A stretch of DNA of 64,000 nucleotides. Origin: Aptenodytes patagonicus (Eukaryota; Chordata; Aves; Sphenisciformes; Spheniscidae). The stretch covers positions 6,195,001-6,259,000 of the forward strand of contig NC_134954.1 in the NCBI RefSeq assembly GCF_965638725.1, written 5' to 3'. Positions within the stretch are counted from its first letter, which is position 1; every line of letters begins with the position of its first letter. The notes below the pieces were generated by a model. It was not told the origin of the DNA, did no database searches, and worked only from the letters and a program-made list of their open reading frames with translations. Of this stretch, positions 40,401 through 51,007 are shown piece by piece. The position numbers and the translations under genes are program-made.

Positions 40401-43400
40401 TTGAAAGCCACAGTTGCCATTCTTTCCTGATGTTTAGTCATTTCTTCCTCCTTCTAAAATTATCTTTAAAATCATACATGGGGTTTTCCCTCTGGTTTTT
40501 AGTAAACTTTTAATATGAAGTAAGTGTTTTGTTTTCAGAAAAATGCTAACATAAATAGAAGTATTACAAATACGAATTGCTATGTTTGTGAGAAGCTCTG
40601 TTGTTATACTGATATTTCTGTCCATAGCTCTTGCTGTTCCACACAATCAGATGTTCTTACACCTCCTTCTCACCTCCTGTTAAGAGGAGCTTTGCTGCTG
40701 TTCTACTAAGTATTCACAGATTTTTTTTTTTCCATAATTCTCCACAAATATATATATTGGAATAATATTCTAGTTATCCTTATTGAATTTGTTGCCAAAT
40801 GAGGGTTCAAATAAGACTCCTCACCAGATCCATGGTTTGCTGCTAAATATTTGGTACACCCCTACCAGCAAAATGTTTATCTGTTGTTAAGTATTAGTAT
40901 TTCCTGTCGTTATCTCCTAGTTCTCAATCCTAAGACTTTATCTGTTTTCACATGGTTGGAGATTTTTAGAGAAAATTTGTTTAAGAAAAAAAAGGGGGTT
41001 GCTTAAATTACTTCTAATCAGCATAGAAAGGATAGTCCCCCTGCAAATGAGACATTTTATCAGTATCCCATACAGGCATTTGAAGCATCCAATAGAAAAC
41101 TGAAGAAGTAAACATTATTATAATAAACATTAACATTCTAGTAAATTTATATTAACTACCATACAGCTGTAAACATCTGTGTGTGTTTTGAAATGCTTTC
41201 TTTTCTTTTCGGACAGTGAAGTAAGGTATCATTTGTTTCTTTTCATAATCTTGATAGAGCCAAGAGGGAAGAGCAAGATTTTGTATATGGCTAGATTTTC
41301 ATTATGGTTTTGTAAAGATGGAAAATTAATTGATGATAGTGTAGGGCAAAAGAAGAGAGGTCTATTTACATTTTTGGATGAGTGAACAAATAGTAGAAGT
41401 CGTCAAGTAGTATCCAGCACTCACAGGATGAAAATTTCACAGAAAACCTGAAGTTCAATATACTTTCACAGTTAGTTCATCATTAGCTGCAGCAACATTT
41501 ATCAAGCAAGATAAATACAGCTTTATTATATTTTATATTTTATATTATATTATATTATATTTATATTTATATTATATTTATATTTTAAAATAGCCAAACC
41601 AGGTCACATTATTATTTCTAGAAATAAATAATTTTCAAGAAAAACTCAAGGAGCAGCAAATATTCATGTGGTAGCCTGCTTAATCATTCAACATGAAATA
41701 GATGCACGCTACAAACATTATCATCGTCATTCCTAGTATGTGAAGACTTGGATCATTCTTACATTTCAGCTTGAACTAGATCAGCCAGACAATTTTTAGT
41801 TGACTGTGTAGATCATTTTTGTACTTGCATAAGGAATTTGAGGAAAATTACCAACTGAGATATAGAACTGAGATGCTTGGAAAGCAAAAAAGCAAATGAG
41901 ATCCAACAGCAAACTGTTTGTGCTTGCAGTATGATACAGCAACAGAAAAGAAAGCTTGAACAGTATTGGGCCATCTACCCAAAGACGCGAAGGAACATAA
42001 GGGGTGACAGCTTCCTTCTACATAACTACCTTAGGAATATTTGGAACAGAAAGAGAAGAAAAAAATCTTAGCATCATAACAGTGAAATCTTGTAATTTGG
42101 AAAGCTTTTTCAAATGTATTCACATAAGCTTGAGTTTTGTAACTAATCTTACAAAATATTTTGGAAGGAAAACTGCTGCATCAAAACTGCATGCACTTAC
42201 TGCCTATGGTCAGTATAGTTTCAACTTCCATGATTCTGTTTCTCTCTCTTTTTATGATTTTAACATACATGAGAAGAGAGACTTTAGTTGGTTTAAAAAA
42301 ACAAAACAAAAAATCCCCAAAACAACAACAACGAAACCCACTTTGGATGCATTAGAATAATTTCATAATACAAAAAATAGTAATTCTGCTTTAAATTTAA
42401 ATTTTGATCCCTGTGTTCCCGTATGAAAAGAAAAAAAAAAAAGTCCTTTACAAACCTGGATGACTTGCATTCATGTCGTCAGATCTGCAACAACATGCAG
42501 CTCCAAAATTTACCACTGATCTTTCATTAGAAGCATAGCAAATTGAATTCAGGATCCTGTTTTATAATGAACTAGTATTTTTATTAAAGCAATTTGATAA
42601 AATAGATAAAAGATCTGAAGAAACACTGTTAAACTCAAAAGGCCAAGTTCCAAGTTGGACACTGAAGCAGAAATAATCAACTATGAATGCAGGATGGGGA
42701 GTAGCTCACGAAGTAGCAGATCTATAGAAAAAGAATTTGGCGTTGTACTGGATCACAAAGTGAATGAGTCAAAAAATGTCATGTCACTGTAGAAGAAAAC
42801 TGTCTTCAATTTCATTTTAGTGGTTTAACTGTACCTACATAAGGTAAGAAGCAGAGCTACAGGGACTCTTAATGTCAGAGCCATCATTATTTTCCCCAAA
42901 GCATACAACCGAAGTACTTTTTTTCAGTTGTTTTACTAACCTCCTCCTGAGTGAACAGCACAGTCTTTATGTAAATAAATATATATATGCGGGAAAGTGG
43001 ACAAAATGGATCTGGACAAGTTTCAGTTCAGCTTTGCTGCTGTTTTACTGTTCCTCAGCTGAGACAAGAGTTTGCTGTATACTAGACAATGTACAGGTTT
43101 TTAACTAAAGCCTTGTTTTACTGCTCAGGCTTCCTAGATGTCACTAGAAACTCTTAAGATGTATTGAAATACTATAAATTACTAATGTTCAATATAAGAT
43201 ATTATATGTTATTTTCTCTAGAAAACATAAAAAAAATTGAGCTGACTTTTCTGATTTCTTTTTTTTAAGATGTATGTGAATAACGTGGGATTATTGGGAA
43301 GAAATTTCAGGCCTTTACAAATCTGTCGTCTCTTGGGTTTGGTTTTTTTGTGTTTTTTTTTTTTTTTTAATCACAGTTCAGATTGCTCTAGTGTTTGGTG

Positions 43401-46400
43401 CCAAAGTTCTGGAACATGTCCTCAATCTGTGCCGAGGTAACTATGACTTCCTGGAACGGCTTCCTGTCCCGTTGCTCCTGTACATCATTTCCTTTCTGGA
43501 GCTTGAAGACATTGCCAGGCTTTCTCAAGTTTCACGCAGATTTGAAATGGTAAAAATAAATAAATAAATAAATAAAATTAAAAAATAAATTATAAATTAT
43601 TTAAAAATTGTTAGCTTTGCTGTGCAGCATGTTGGTTTTGATTCATCTCTCATTTAATATAATCATCAATCTGTCTGCTCTACTTAAAGTTTGAGACGAT
43701 AAATTAATCATCTGTATACAAACAACTGAATGGGTGCAATAAAAACTAGATCGTAGAAAGGCTGTTAGACTGTGCTTATCCTGCAAACTTTTGTTGCATA
43801 TAATAAACACAATGATCCAGATAATTCCATTGTAACCCATGGTTGGGCGTTATGCAGGATTAAGTATCTGAAATGTAAAACCTGTGCTTTGCATTATGAT
43901 TCGTATTATTGTAATGTCTAGAAACTTCAACCGCGGACCAGGATCCCCTTACGCTAGACTCATTCACGAACAAAAAATCATTGCCATTCCTAGAGAGCGT
44001 ACATTTTAAGTCTTTGACAAAAAACAGGAGCACAAGGAAAGAGATTTTTTTCAAGATTTTTGTAGACCTCGCAGCAAGGAACTGTAAGAAACACAGGAGG
44101 AGAAAGAGATGACATTACGCTTGCTTGCTAGGAAGCTCTTTCCAACTATCAGGAAAGTATGGGAAATAGTATGAACATGTTGAATTGAAACTTTAAAGAG
44201 TGAGTAACAGAAGTTGCCAGTGTTGGCTGATCGGAGCTAAGGGTAGCCTCTCAGTGCTGAGTGAGGGGTAACAAACAGGGAAGGGTAGCCTGGAAGTCCC
44301 GGGAGAATGAGGGCCAAATCTGTTGGTGCAAAACGAGAGCAGTCATAGGGTAACTTAGGCTGTGCTGGAAAGGCCTTTGAGAGGTCGTCTGTTCCAACTG
44401 CCTGGTCTGTGCAGGGTCAGGTAGTTGGAGGGCTGGAAAGAGAGTATGTTTGGAGCTGTGATCTAGGAAGCTTATTTTTGTGGGTCTGAATACCTCAAAA
44501 TTGCATTTTCTATCCCAGTCAGAGCCTGAGAAAAGGCTGCTGCAGTAACTCAGGTAGGGGGTGAAAGGGGTTTTAGCTTATGAAAAATAGGAAGAGAAGC
44601 ATATTAAAGAGAACAATAACTTGATTCTTATCCCCAGGGGTGCCGTAGGAGCCTAGAATGAAGCCTGTCAAGTTATGGGTTGTACGGTTACTGAAAACGT
44701 AAGTAATGGTGAGACCCTAGGAGGAAGATAAAAACAGGTTTAGTCATCTTGAGTCTGATGTGGCAGCTAGATACTCTCTGAAAGACTTCAGAGACAGATC
44801 AACCTTTTAGTTTGGAGAACAGGACATGTCTCTGGTACGGAGTACATGTCCAAATTGTATCAGGATGAGATTGCTCACAGGATTTGTATTATTTTGAGGC
44901 TACGTGGCCCAAGATTTCAAGAAAAGTTCTGTGGAAGACTGCTAACAGTTCAAGAGGACATGGCTGTGCTGCTGTTCCTATGGTGCGGCTACAAAGACAT
45001 TATAGATGCTTTAGAGAGTGCGTTCAAGTGAGCACAAGAAATAGGAGACGGTATAAAGCACAGGAGAAAATGGCGAGATAGCAAAATAGAGCATGTCGTG
45101 AATTTAGAGATGAAGGGCATATGGAAGTGGATAAGCTTGCTGAGTTCTGGGCTTTATTTCAGTTTGAAGATAAAACAGTTGATGTTGTGACCGGGAAACA
45201 ACCTGTAGAGGATGAGAGAATAAAAACAACTAAAGGGGAGGAAGAGAATGGATAGAAGGGAGGTCAGGAAATTATTTGTTAGTACCTTTGGAATCCATCT
45301 GTCATTTGCAGAGTGTGAGTGGAGTAGGATGAGGTACTGTGGATGGCAGTAAACTTTTCATTAGTTTAACACAAAGCCTTGGATATTCTGGAATTTAAGG
45401 AAATCCTAGAAAGAATTAAGTTGCATAATAATAAAGGTAAGATTTTGGCACAATGAAATAACCTATTACAACTAGTAATGCCATGCTCTCTTACTCTCAT
45501 TTCAGCAGTATTGTTAAGGAATTAAAAACTTGCCCCAATACTATGAGTTTTCATTTCCAGGCTAATTTATGCATAGGCTGGAATGCTGCTCTCTGTGGAA
45601 TTATAAAATAGCATATTCAGATTTTCAAACAGGGAAAAAGAGAACAGTATCTGCACTCAGGACTGAAAAGTGGAGTGTGAAAGGCTCCGCACGTCCATCC
45701 TGTGCAACGCATCCTCGTAGGCTGAACTATACCGATATCTTCATTTGTTACCCAAAGCACGGCGTTTCTCTGACTGTGTAGTTCTCAGCCTAAGTCCTGC
45801 TCTCTAGAGTATTCCGATGCTTCCAATATGAGTTTCAAAGTATTTCAGATTTTCACTAGGTACTCTTTTTAAGTATTGTAAAAGAAGCTCCATCTCAAAA
45901 GAAACAATGTACAGAAGTCCTAATGCGGACACCACCGCTGGAGCACTGTATGAGTTTTCCAAATACTTTTTCAGCAAACTTCGATATTGTGATGCCCCCC
46001 AGCACGCTCTGGGTAGGATTCGTTTATTTTGTACAAGGTCGTTATTTAGCCAAAACGGGCAAAATTAAACTGCAAAAAGAGAAATACGGCTTTCTGTGAG
46101 CCCAAGGAAGCTCCTCCCGCCAGAGGGAGCCAAGTTCCCAACGCAAGAGCGAGAGCTACAGCTTTGCTGTAGCCGGTGAATTAAATGGTTTAAGGTGTCC
46201 GGCTACGCCAGCAGCATGGAACAGAAGTTATTCTGTTATTCAGTTATTCTGTTATTCTGTTATTCAAAGGGCTTTTGCTTTTCTGTGTCCGTTACTACTT
46301 GTGACAGACATACCGGCCACTTGCACCGGAGTGATCTAGTACAGCTCCGCTCAGGTCCCTGCAATTACACATTTAGGAAAGTGGAGCGTTCGGGTGAAGC

Positions 46401-47298
46401 ATCAATGTTAATAAGCTCTGGTAAAACTTACAACGGGCAGATAATATACAATGACACAGAGCATCTTCCTAATTCTTTTTTTGTGACGGTTCTGTCATCT
46501 AACAAATTAGGTATTTTTTTCTTCCTGTTTAAAATATAATAATTCCACCTGATTCTGTTTATGGAGTCATTCTTAAACAGGGAAGCATCTCCTGAGAAAC
46601 AGGCGTAATCCCTACAGCGCTTCTGAAAGCTCCCTAACATTCCATTTCTGTTGTAGGTCCAAAGGCAGTTGCTGCTTTTACTTACCTTGAAAACCGGTTA
46701 GTATTTGTGATGTGACTGCTACATCCCGACAAGTTCTTTGGCATAATCTTACACAGCTTCATTTATTTCCGTGGGGCTCTGTGAATTACGTACCAGGAAA
46801 GGTTGTGGCATTACAGCTGCTTTTGGCGTGGCAGAAAGGCCTTTGAGATCATACCAAACAAAACTTCTTGAATTTTTCACAGAAGAACATGCAAAATCTT
46901 GTGTTGGCAACACTGGGCAAAACTCCCACTGATGTCATCGTGAGTTTTAACTAATACCGCGTCTTTCAAGATAGGTGGGCAACTTGCACTGCAAGTGACC
47001 TTCAGACAAGGCGTCTGTGTTGTCTAAACACATTCTGTGTAGTAAAATGATCAGCAATGAATAAGCCAAATTATGATTTTAAGCCTCTACTTTCTCTTGC
47101 AACCAGATAAGTAACAGTAACGCGCTATGGGAAAACATCGTGGAGAACTTGTGCGACACAATTACACCTGAAATGAAAGAACTTGCAGAGGAAATGGGCT
47201 GGAAACAATTCTTCTTCACAAACAGGCTGCAGCTGCAGCTGCAGCTCCGGAGGAGGAGGCAGAGACAAGATGCTCAGAACAAAAAACTAACTGAATAA
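16403..47298 (+). CDS. FBXO36: FBXO36, F-box only protein 36 (whole gene, four coding exons)
   Basis: The exons 16403-16498, 36632-36740, 43377-43549 and 47107-47298 join in frame to 570 nt, or 189 residues. Human FBXO36 is 188 as I recall it. All introns are GT-AG. The N-terminal part carries [14 protein letters not shown], and then [11 protein letters not shown] at residues 33-43. The F-box runs from about residue 92 ([33 protein letters not shown]) to about 136. A basic tail follows a Leu-Gln run. F-box proteins bind SKP1 and act as substrate receptors of SCF (CUL1) ubiquitin ligases. No substrate-binding WD40 or LRR repeats are present, so it belongs to the FBXO class. Its target is not evident. 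The start ATG is the only one in frame before the conserved MASLL sequence. The gene is divergent from TRIP12 and convergent with SLC16A14. Confidence 0.97.
20588..20646 (-). mobile_element. CR1 LINE 3' tail fragment (old)
   Basis: AGAGATGACTTCAGGTCATC followed by AAGTCCTAGTCCCTGCTG matches the antisense pattern of CR1 3' ends (group words GGTCATC, AGTCC, CCCTGCT). It is short and diverged. No terminal octamer repeat is visible. Confidence 0.45.
20848..20925. repeat. TG/TA-rich microsatellite stretch
   Basis: Interrupted TATATGTGTG words followed by TATATATTTAATAAATAT. A decayed dinucleotide repeat in FBXO36 intron 1. Confidence 0.7.
22817..22829 (+). repeat. Run of 13 G
   Basis: A single uninterrupted G homopolymer on the FBXO36 sense strand. 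Its length may vary or be mis-assembled. Confidence 0.9.
28290..28325. repeat. Alternating CG/CA tract
   Basis: CGCGCATGCACGCGCGCGC followed by (AC)n and a C-run. This is strict purine-pyrimidine alternation over about 30 bases, the classic Z-DNA-forming composition. Confidence 0.85.
31429..31574. mobile_element. MITE-like element with short terminal inverted repeats
   Basis: TAGTGTGGATGTAG at the left end is mirrored by TGCATCTACACTA at the right end; the complement of the right end reads TAGTGTAGATGCA. That bounds about 146 bp with no coding capacity. The layout fits a decayed non-autonomous DNA transposon. No target-site duplication is obvious. Family unknown to me. Confidence 0.4.
32096..32118 (+). 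repeat. Poly(T) run of about 23
   Basis: A long T homopolymer in FBXO36 intron 1. It could be the tail of a retroposed antisense sequence, but the sequence to its right shows no recognised element. Confidence 0.85.
36632..36740 (+). CDS. FBXO36: FBXO36 coding exon 2
   Basis: The acceptor TTCCACAATTGTAG precedes GTAATTTTC, and the donor is GTAAGA. It encodes residues 33-68 plus one base of residue 69: [14 protein letters not shown] through FLDDSSLH. The RWWKISLR block is the most conserved part of the family outside the F-box. The exon is 109 nt and changes phase from 0 to 1. Confidence 0.96.
37133..38628 (-). mobile_element. CR1 LINE, 5'-truncated, with long RT frame
   Basis: A non-LTR retrotransposon inserted antisense to FBXO36. 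On the minus strand it begins at the block GPDGIHPRV and ends in the CR1 3' UTR, with the terminal octamer-type words TTCTATGATTCT near 37,140. The endonuclease part is absent, as usual for 5' truncation. The copy is non-autonomous: besides the missing 5' part there are reading-frame breaks near 38,446 and 38,530. The long open frame and few lesions suggest a fairly recent insertion compared with the other CR1 pieces in the window. Confidence 0.95.
37220..38443 (-). pseudogene. CR1 ORF2 reverse-transcriptase remnant
   Basis: An open frame of 407 codons. Visible RT motifs: a [10 protein letters not shown] block near residues 31-40, motif [14 protein letters not shown] near 65-77, motif B-like [11 protein letters not shown] near 109-119, and the catalytic FADD near 141-144. 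After these comes the CR1 C-terminal region with EKDLGVL and [13 protein letters not shown]. Between LHWVK and the following EVKSSW the segment is shorter than in typical CR1 proteins, so an internal in-frame deletion of about a dozen residues is likely. Upstream frame is broken and the endonuclease is missing, so this is not a functional element. Confidence 0.9.
41520..41588. repeat. TATAT-rich microsatellite
   Basis: Repeated TTATA and TTATAT units over about 65 bases in FBXO36 intron 2. Pure A+T. Confidence 0.9.
41870..42090 (+). mobile_element. Old CR1 ORF2 C-terminal remnant
   Basis: One frame reads [20 protein letters not shown], which aligns with [18 protein letters not shown] of the better preserved CR1 at 37-38 kb. 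The remnant is highly diverged and in FBXO36 sense orientation. Its limits are uncertain. Confidence 0.5.
42640..42800 (+). mobile_element. Old CR1 ORF2 remnant, upstream part
   Basis: One frame reads [16 protein letters not shown], close to the CR1 block EKDLGV-DxxLNxS. In the element this part lies upstream of the block found at 41.9 kb, yet here it lies downstream on the same strand. They are therefore separate insertions or a rearranged copy. Confidence 0.6.
43338..43368 (+). repeat. T-rich tract next to exon 3 acceptor
   Basis: GGTTTTTTTGTG followed by about 18 T, then AATCACAG and the exon. It serves as the polypyrimidine tract for exon 3. Its homopolymer nature makes the length variable. 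Confidence 0.85.
43377..43549 (+). CDS. FBXO36: FBXO36 coding exon 3 (F-box)
   Basis: Acceptor AATCACAG, donor GTAAAA. It encodes residues 69-126, from [19 protein letters not shown] into the F-box core [34 protein letters not shown]. The Leu-Pro start, the central [12 protein letters not shown] and the closing SRRF fit SKP1-binding F-box positions. Length 173 nt, phase 1 to 0. The donor is directly followed by an (AAAT)n repeat. Confidence 0.97.
43552..43605 (+). repeat. (AAAT)n microsatellite at FBXO36 exon 3 donor
   Basis: Starting at the donor GTAAAAATAAAT, the tetranucleotide continues for about five to six units and then decays into AT-rich sequence with TAAATTATAAATTATTT. The repeat forms part of the donor's +3 to +6 positions. 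Confidence 0.9.
44342..44430 (-). mobile_element. CR1 LINE 3' tail fragment
   Basis: GTCATAGGGTAACTTAGGCTG, then GAAAGGCCTTTGAGAGGTCG and GCAGGGTCAGGTAG follow the antisense pattern of CR1 3' ends (compare AATCATAGAACC-GGTTGGAAAAG of the 37-kb copy). Diverged, 5'-truncated. Confidence 0.6.
46228..46265 (+). repeat. Tandem octamer TTATTCTG, about 4.7 copies
   Basis: Four full units, one of them TTATTCAG, and a partial fifth. Octamer tails are typical of CR1 3' ends, but no CR1 tail sequence is visible upstream, so this may be an independent minisatellite. Confidence 0.9.
47107..47298 (+). CDS. FBXO36: FBXO36 coding exon 4 (C-terminus)
   Basis: The acceptor CTCTTGCAACCAG precedes ATAAGTAAC. 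It encodes residues 127-189, [23 protein letters not shown] through the end. It finishes the F-box with LWENIV and continues with [23 protein letters not shown]. The Leu-Gln run comes from a tandem CTGCAG hexamer at about 47,227-47,246. The stop codon TAA is at 47,296-47,298. Confidence 0.97.
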   Translation: MSNSNALWENIVENLCDTITPEMKELAEEMGWKQFFFTNRLQLQLQLRRRRQRQDAQNKKLTE

Positions 47299-47299
47299 A
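47294..47299 (+). terminator. FBXO36: Poly(A) signal AATAAA overlapping FBXO36 stop codon
   Basis: The bases GAATAAAG contain both the stop TAA and a canonical AATAAA. About 35-55 bases downstream lies the GT-rich stretch GGTGTGGGTTCGCTGTTTTT, the expected position of a downstream element. Use would give a 3' UTR of about 15-25 nt. A second AATAAA at 48,552-48,557 would give about 1.25 kb. Confidence 0.5.
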
Positions 47300-50200
47300 G
47301 ATGCATTTTTCACTGAAGCAATTGTTAGAAGGTGTGGGTTCGCTGTTTTTCAGGTCAGACATACTGACTTTTCTGCTTTACTAGGGAAAGCAGATTATTT
47401 TAAGGATTGAAAGAGGAAAAAAAAATGTCTTACGCAGAGCAACATGCAAATAATACAAAGTTTAATATGTTGGGCATCCTGAAATTGTATTACAGTCAGC
47501 ATCGTAACAGTTACTAGTATTAGAAGAGGTCATGGCTTCTTTGTACTTGTTCTGACTTCTCTATTTTGTATATACGCTATACATGCTCCGTGCCTTGTAT
47601 CAGATGCTACGGCATTGTCATCATTACCTGTATAGAAAACCATCTATCATTTCCTACTACAAAAATTGCTGATGAACGCTGAGGTTTTTACTGTCCACCA
47701 TGGTAAATCTGCAATGTTTATAGGCAAGTCACATATGGCTGGTTCCAGTTTTTGATGTGTGTTAAAACGTTTTTAAATTAATTATCTAAACTTCAAGCAA
47801 ATAATTTTGTCACCAAGAAGAAACTTCTTTGGTGACTGAGGGTGTGGATCAAATGATCATCCTCATCTCGGACAATCCACCAGAATCATGTCTGAAGCAC
47901 TCTGCCAGAATGGTATATGGCAAAATTCTTCCTTGATGTTGCTGATGCAGGAACTTCTGACAGTAATTGACTTCCATTGTTCCAGTTGCGTATTTGGTAA
48001 GAGACGTTCGCTACCTTAAAAGACCGTAACAATGGTTACTGAAGAGTGCTGTAAAATGAAGGCAGTTCTTACTGACATTACTGACTTACTCCAACAATCA
48101 ACTTCAGTAATTAAGCAGCCAAATATTACTACTCTGAAAGTACCTGTTGATTAACGTATCATTTGCCACTGAGTAGAATTAAGGCCTGAGTACTAAAACC
48201 AGCGATTGCCGTATTTGGATATAACAGTGTAATATTTGAAGGGCGTCTTAGGTTTACAATTTTTTAACATGTTTTATTAATTGATTAAAAACTATGAATA
48301 CAGGGTTCTTATATCATTCTATTTCTTTACAAAGCAGTATTTTAATTCTTAAAAGATATTTGCTAATTTAGATTAAGAATATTTTGTTCTACAACTGTAT
48401 TCTTGAAGCATTTGGTGATTGTGGATCTTTAGATGAAGAAACACTGAAGTATATTCTTTCCTCTTTGTGACCATTTCCTTTTAGGACAATGATAAATACA
48501 AATTTCACGATGTGCATAAAATACTGCATTCATAAAATTTCTGTTCTGTGTAATAAAACACTATAAAATGTCATTTTGCTTTAGAGAGGTGATTTTAAGA
48601 ACTACAGTATGTGAGCAGGGCTACTAAACAACAGACCCTTTTCTCACTTTCTGTCGATTTACCACCAATGAATTTTTTTCTTAGCTTGTGGTCTTGTAAC
48701 AGATTTAGGCAGTTTCAGGTTAGGAAACTAGAACCCATGCTAGCCAATACGGACTGAGTGAATATTAATTTAAAATCCTAATTTAACTCGATTTTGTCAG
48801 CCCACCTTCCCTTCTCCTTGATCAACCATGTACCCGTCCCTTCCGTTATGAGAAATAAGAACAATCATTTTGCAGGAGAATCTTCATTTTTAAGCTTAAA
48901 AAAATGAACTTAGTAAATGAACAGAAAGTGAAATTTTGGGTAACGTAAGTTTATTCCCATCATATGGCCCAGTGAGGACTTCTATAGAAAGATATACTGC
49001 AGATATCATAAGTGAACAATGTATTATTCATTACAGTAATATGCAAATAAAGTTGATTTTTGACAAAAGACGAAGATCTAGGTATAAAGGGTACATATCT
49101 TTCAAAAAGAAAAAAAAGGAAATTGAGGGAAATCATCACTTCAATATATATATATATATTTCACCAATAAAAGATAGCTCAGTTAAAATAAGCTAGCAGC
49201 AGCATTCACACCAAGAAGACATTAAACCTGTAACAAAAGAACTGATGTGAAAGTGTAGTTTACACGAACATTTTCTCCAACAAAAAAGCTGATTTTAAGA
49301 AATTACTGACTGCGTCTTCACACCGTGTGTTGCAGTCCACTGCCACCTCAGTTGTTTTAATATGAATTTTAAAGGCCACACATAACTATCCTGTATGAAT
49401 GAACTGATCTAAATCTTGAAGTAGTCTGGAGTTTTCTTAAGGTTTTCTTTTTTAACGTGGCTCATTTCAGTGATCTATTTTCAAGGATGTCCCTGCCAAC
49501 AGCCGTAGAAGTGTGAAACTAAGGAGCTGGTGAATTGCAATATAGAACAATACAAGCTGAGGTTCAGAACCCTTTTTTAACCAACCCTGCAGCTATAAAA
49601 AGGATCCGTATAACGATATTGTTGCATACTCAACTGTTTCCCAATATTTGTTCAATATAATTGAACGGTGTCAATTGTTTCTAAAGAATTCCAGCAGCAT
49701 GTATCAGTATTAAACTAAGAACCTGATCTGTCATGAAAAAACTTTCATAAAGCTAGCAGGAAAAAAACATACAGTGACTTTTATTTGATATAGGAAAATT
49801 AACACCAGACTCACCTCTCAAAGCTGAAAACAGTATGTCTTGTACCACCATACAAAACATTCTGCATTGATTACCAGGCGCTTAATGTTGTTTAAGAAAA
49901 TTTATTTGAGTATTTTTAAATGGTCTTTAGCTCTTCCATGCTTTGCATTGTCTAATTTTCTAGTGAATAAACATCTCAAACGTGACCGGTCTTAGACAGT
50001 TCATGGTGTACCTTATGAGCAGCAACACAACTGATCATAATGTAACAGTTTCTGTTACTAAATTAATTCTAACAAAATTTAGCGTGCTGTAGTCCAGTTC
50101 TTTCTAAAACTGTGTTTGGCCAATTTTGCCCAACTCTGCTTCTTTAGTACCGTTTACTTGACAAACAAGTCCCATGGAAGGAGTCCATGGCAATGTTACG

Positions 50201-51007
50201 AAGTTCTACAATACCTCTAATTAGGTAAAGCAGCCAGAAACGTCAAACTGGTTCTGGAAACATTTTCCAGTTTGTGAATAACAATAATATTTTCCATATG
50301 TTGCCTGTTTTTCCTTTTACGTTTGTTTTACGTCAGGTGCATTAAGCGTCACAGCATTTGTACTGAGGATGCAGCCTATGTATCGAGGATGGCTACTTTT
50401 TATGCAGTTGATACTTTAAAAAAATAAAATAAAAAATCCTTGAAGAGTAGTTTCAGAAAAATATAAGAACTTTTCTTCCGTTTTGCATCACAGAAATAGT
50501 AATTTTAATACACTGAATTAGTTGAATTATTGTACTAGCATTTCAACAGTACCTGACTAGCCCGGTAAGAAATACAATCGTTTTCTCATACTCGGCAACT
50601 AATCTTTTATCAGACAGAACACACAGTAGGAAGGACTTTGATAAATCATTCCTATCCTGATCAAATTCTCTTGTAGGACTAGTGTAAATCAGGAGTGACT
50701 GCACTGCAGTCGATGGAGTTTCACCAGCCGTTAGTGGTGAAAAGTTAGAAGAGAAGCAAGGGTGAAGGCTCCTAGCGTTGTTCCAATTCTAAAAGACTGG
50801 CAGGGTGCTTTTAATCGCTGTATGAGTTCCAAAGTAAAAGATCTTAACATTTTAAAAGCAAATTTCTAATAATTTATTAGCATTTTGGAGCACATTTGCT
50901 TTTCACTTGAGTACAGCTCGATGTGGTTGGTTCCATAAGAAAAATTCATACTGTCATACAATAGAAAGAGGAAAGCAAATTCTGTAAAAAAGCTTCTGGA
51001 ATTTGTT
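47299..51007. other. Tail-to-tail region between FBXO36 and SLC16A14
   Basis: AT-rich, with no recognised gene. It should contain the 3' UTRs of both genes. Candidate FBXO36 signals are at 47,294 and 48,552. Candidate SLC16A14 signals (TTTATT on the plus strand) are at 48,950, 49,780, 49,901 and 50,873. The one at 49,780 is followed on the minus strand by a T-rich stretch, GTATGTTTTTTTCC, which fits a downstream element and would give a 3' UTR of about 1.2 kb. A (TA)n stretch lies at 49,145-49,160. Confidence 0.75.

Larger units (their letters stand above)
36741..43376 (+). other. FBXO36: FBXO36 intron 2
   Basis: A 6.6-kb intron. It contains the 1.5-kb antisense CR1 at 37.1-38.6 kb, an AT microsatellite at 41.5 kb, and two sense-oriented CR1 protein-coding remnants at 41.9 and 42.7 kb. 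It ends with a long T-tract leading into the exon 3 acceptor. Between 38.7 and 41.5 kb nothing recognisable was seen. Confidence 0.9.
43550..47106 (+). other. FBXO36: FBXO36 intron 3
   Basis: A 3.6-kb intron. It holds an (AAAT)n microsatellite at the donor, a CR1 tail at 44.34-44.43 kb, an 8-bp hairpin at 46,155-46,173 (GCTACAGC, loop TTT, complement) and a tandem octamer at 46,228-46,265. No other gene was recognised. Confidence 0.9.
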
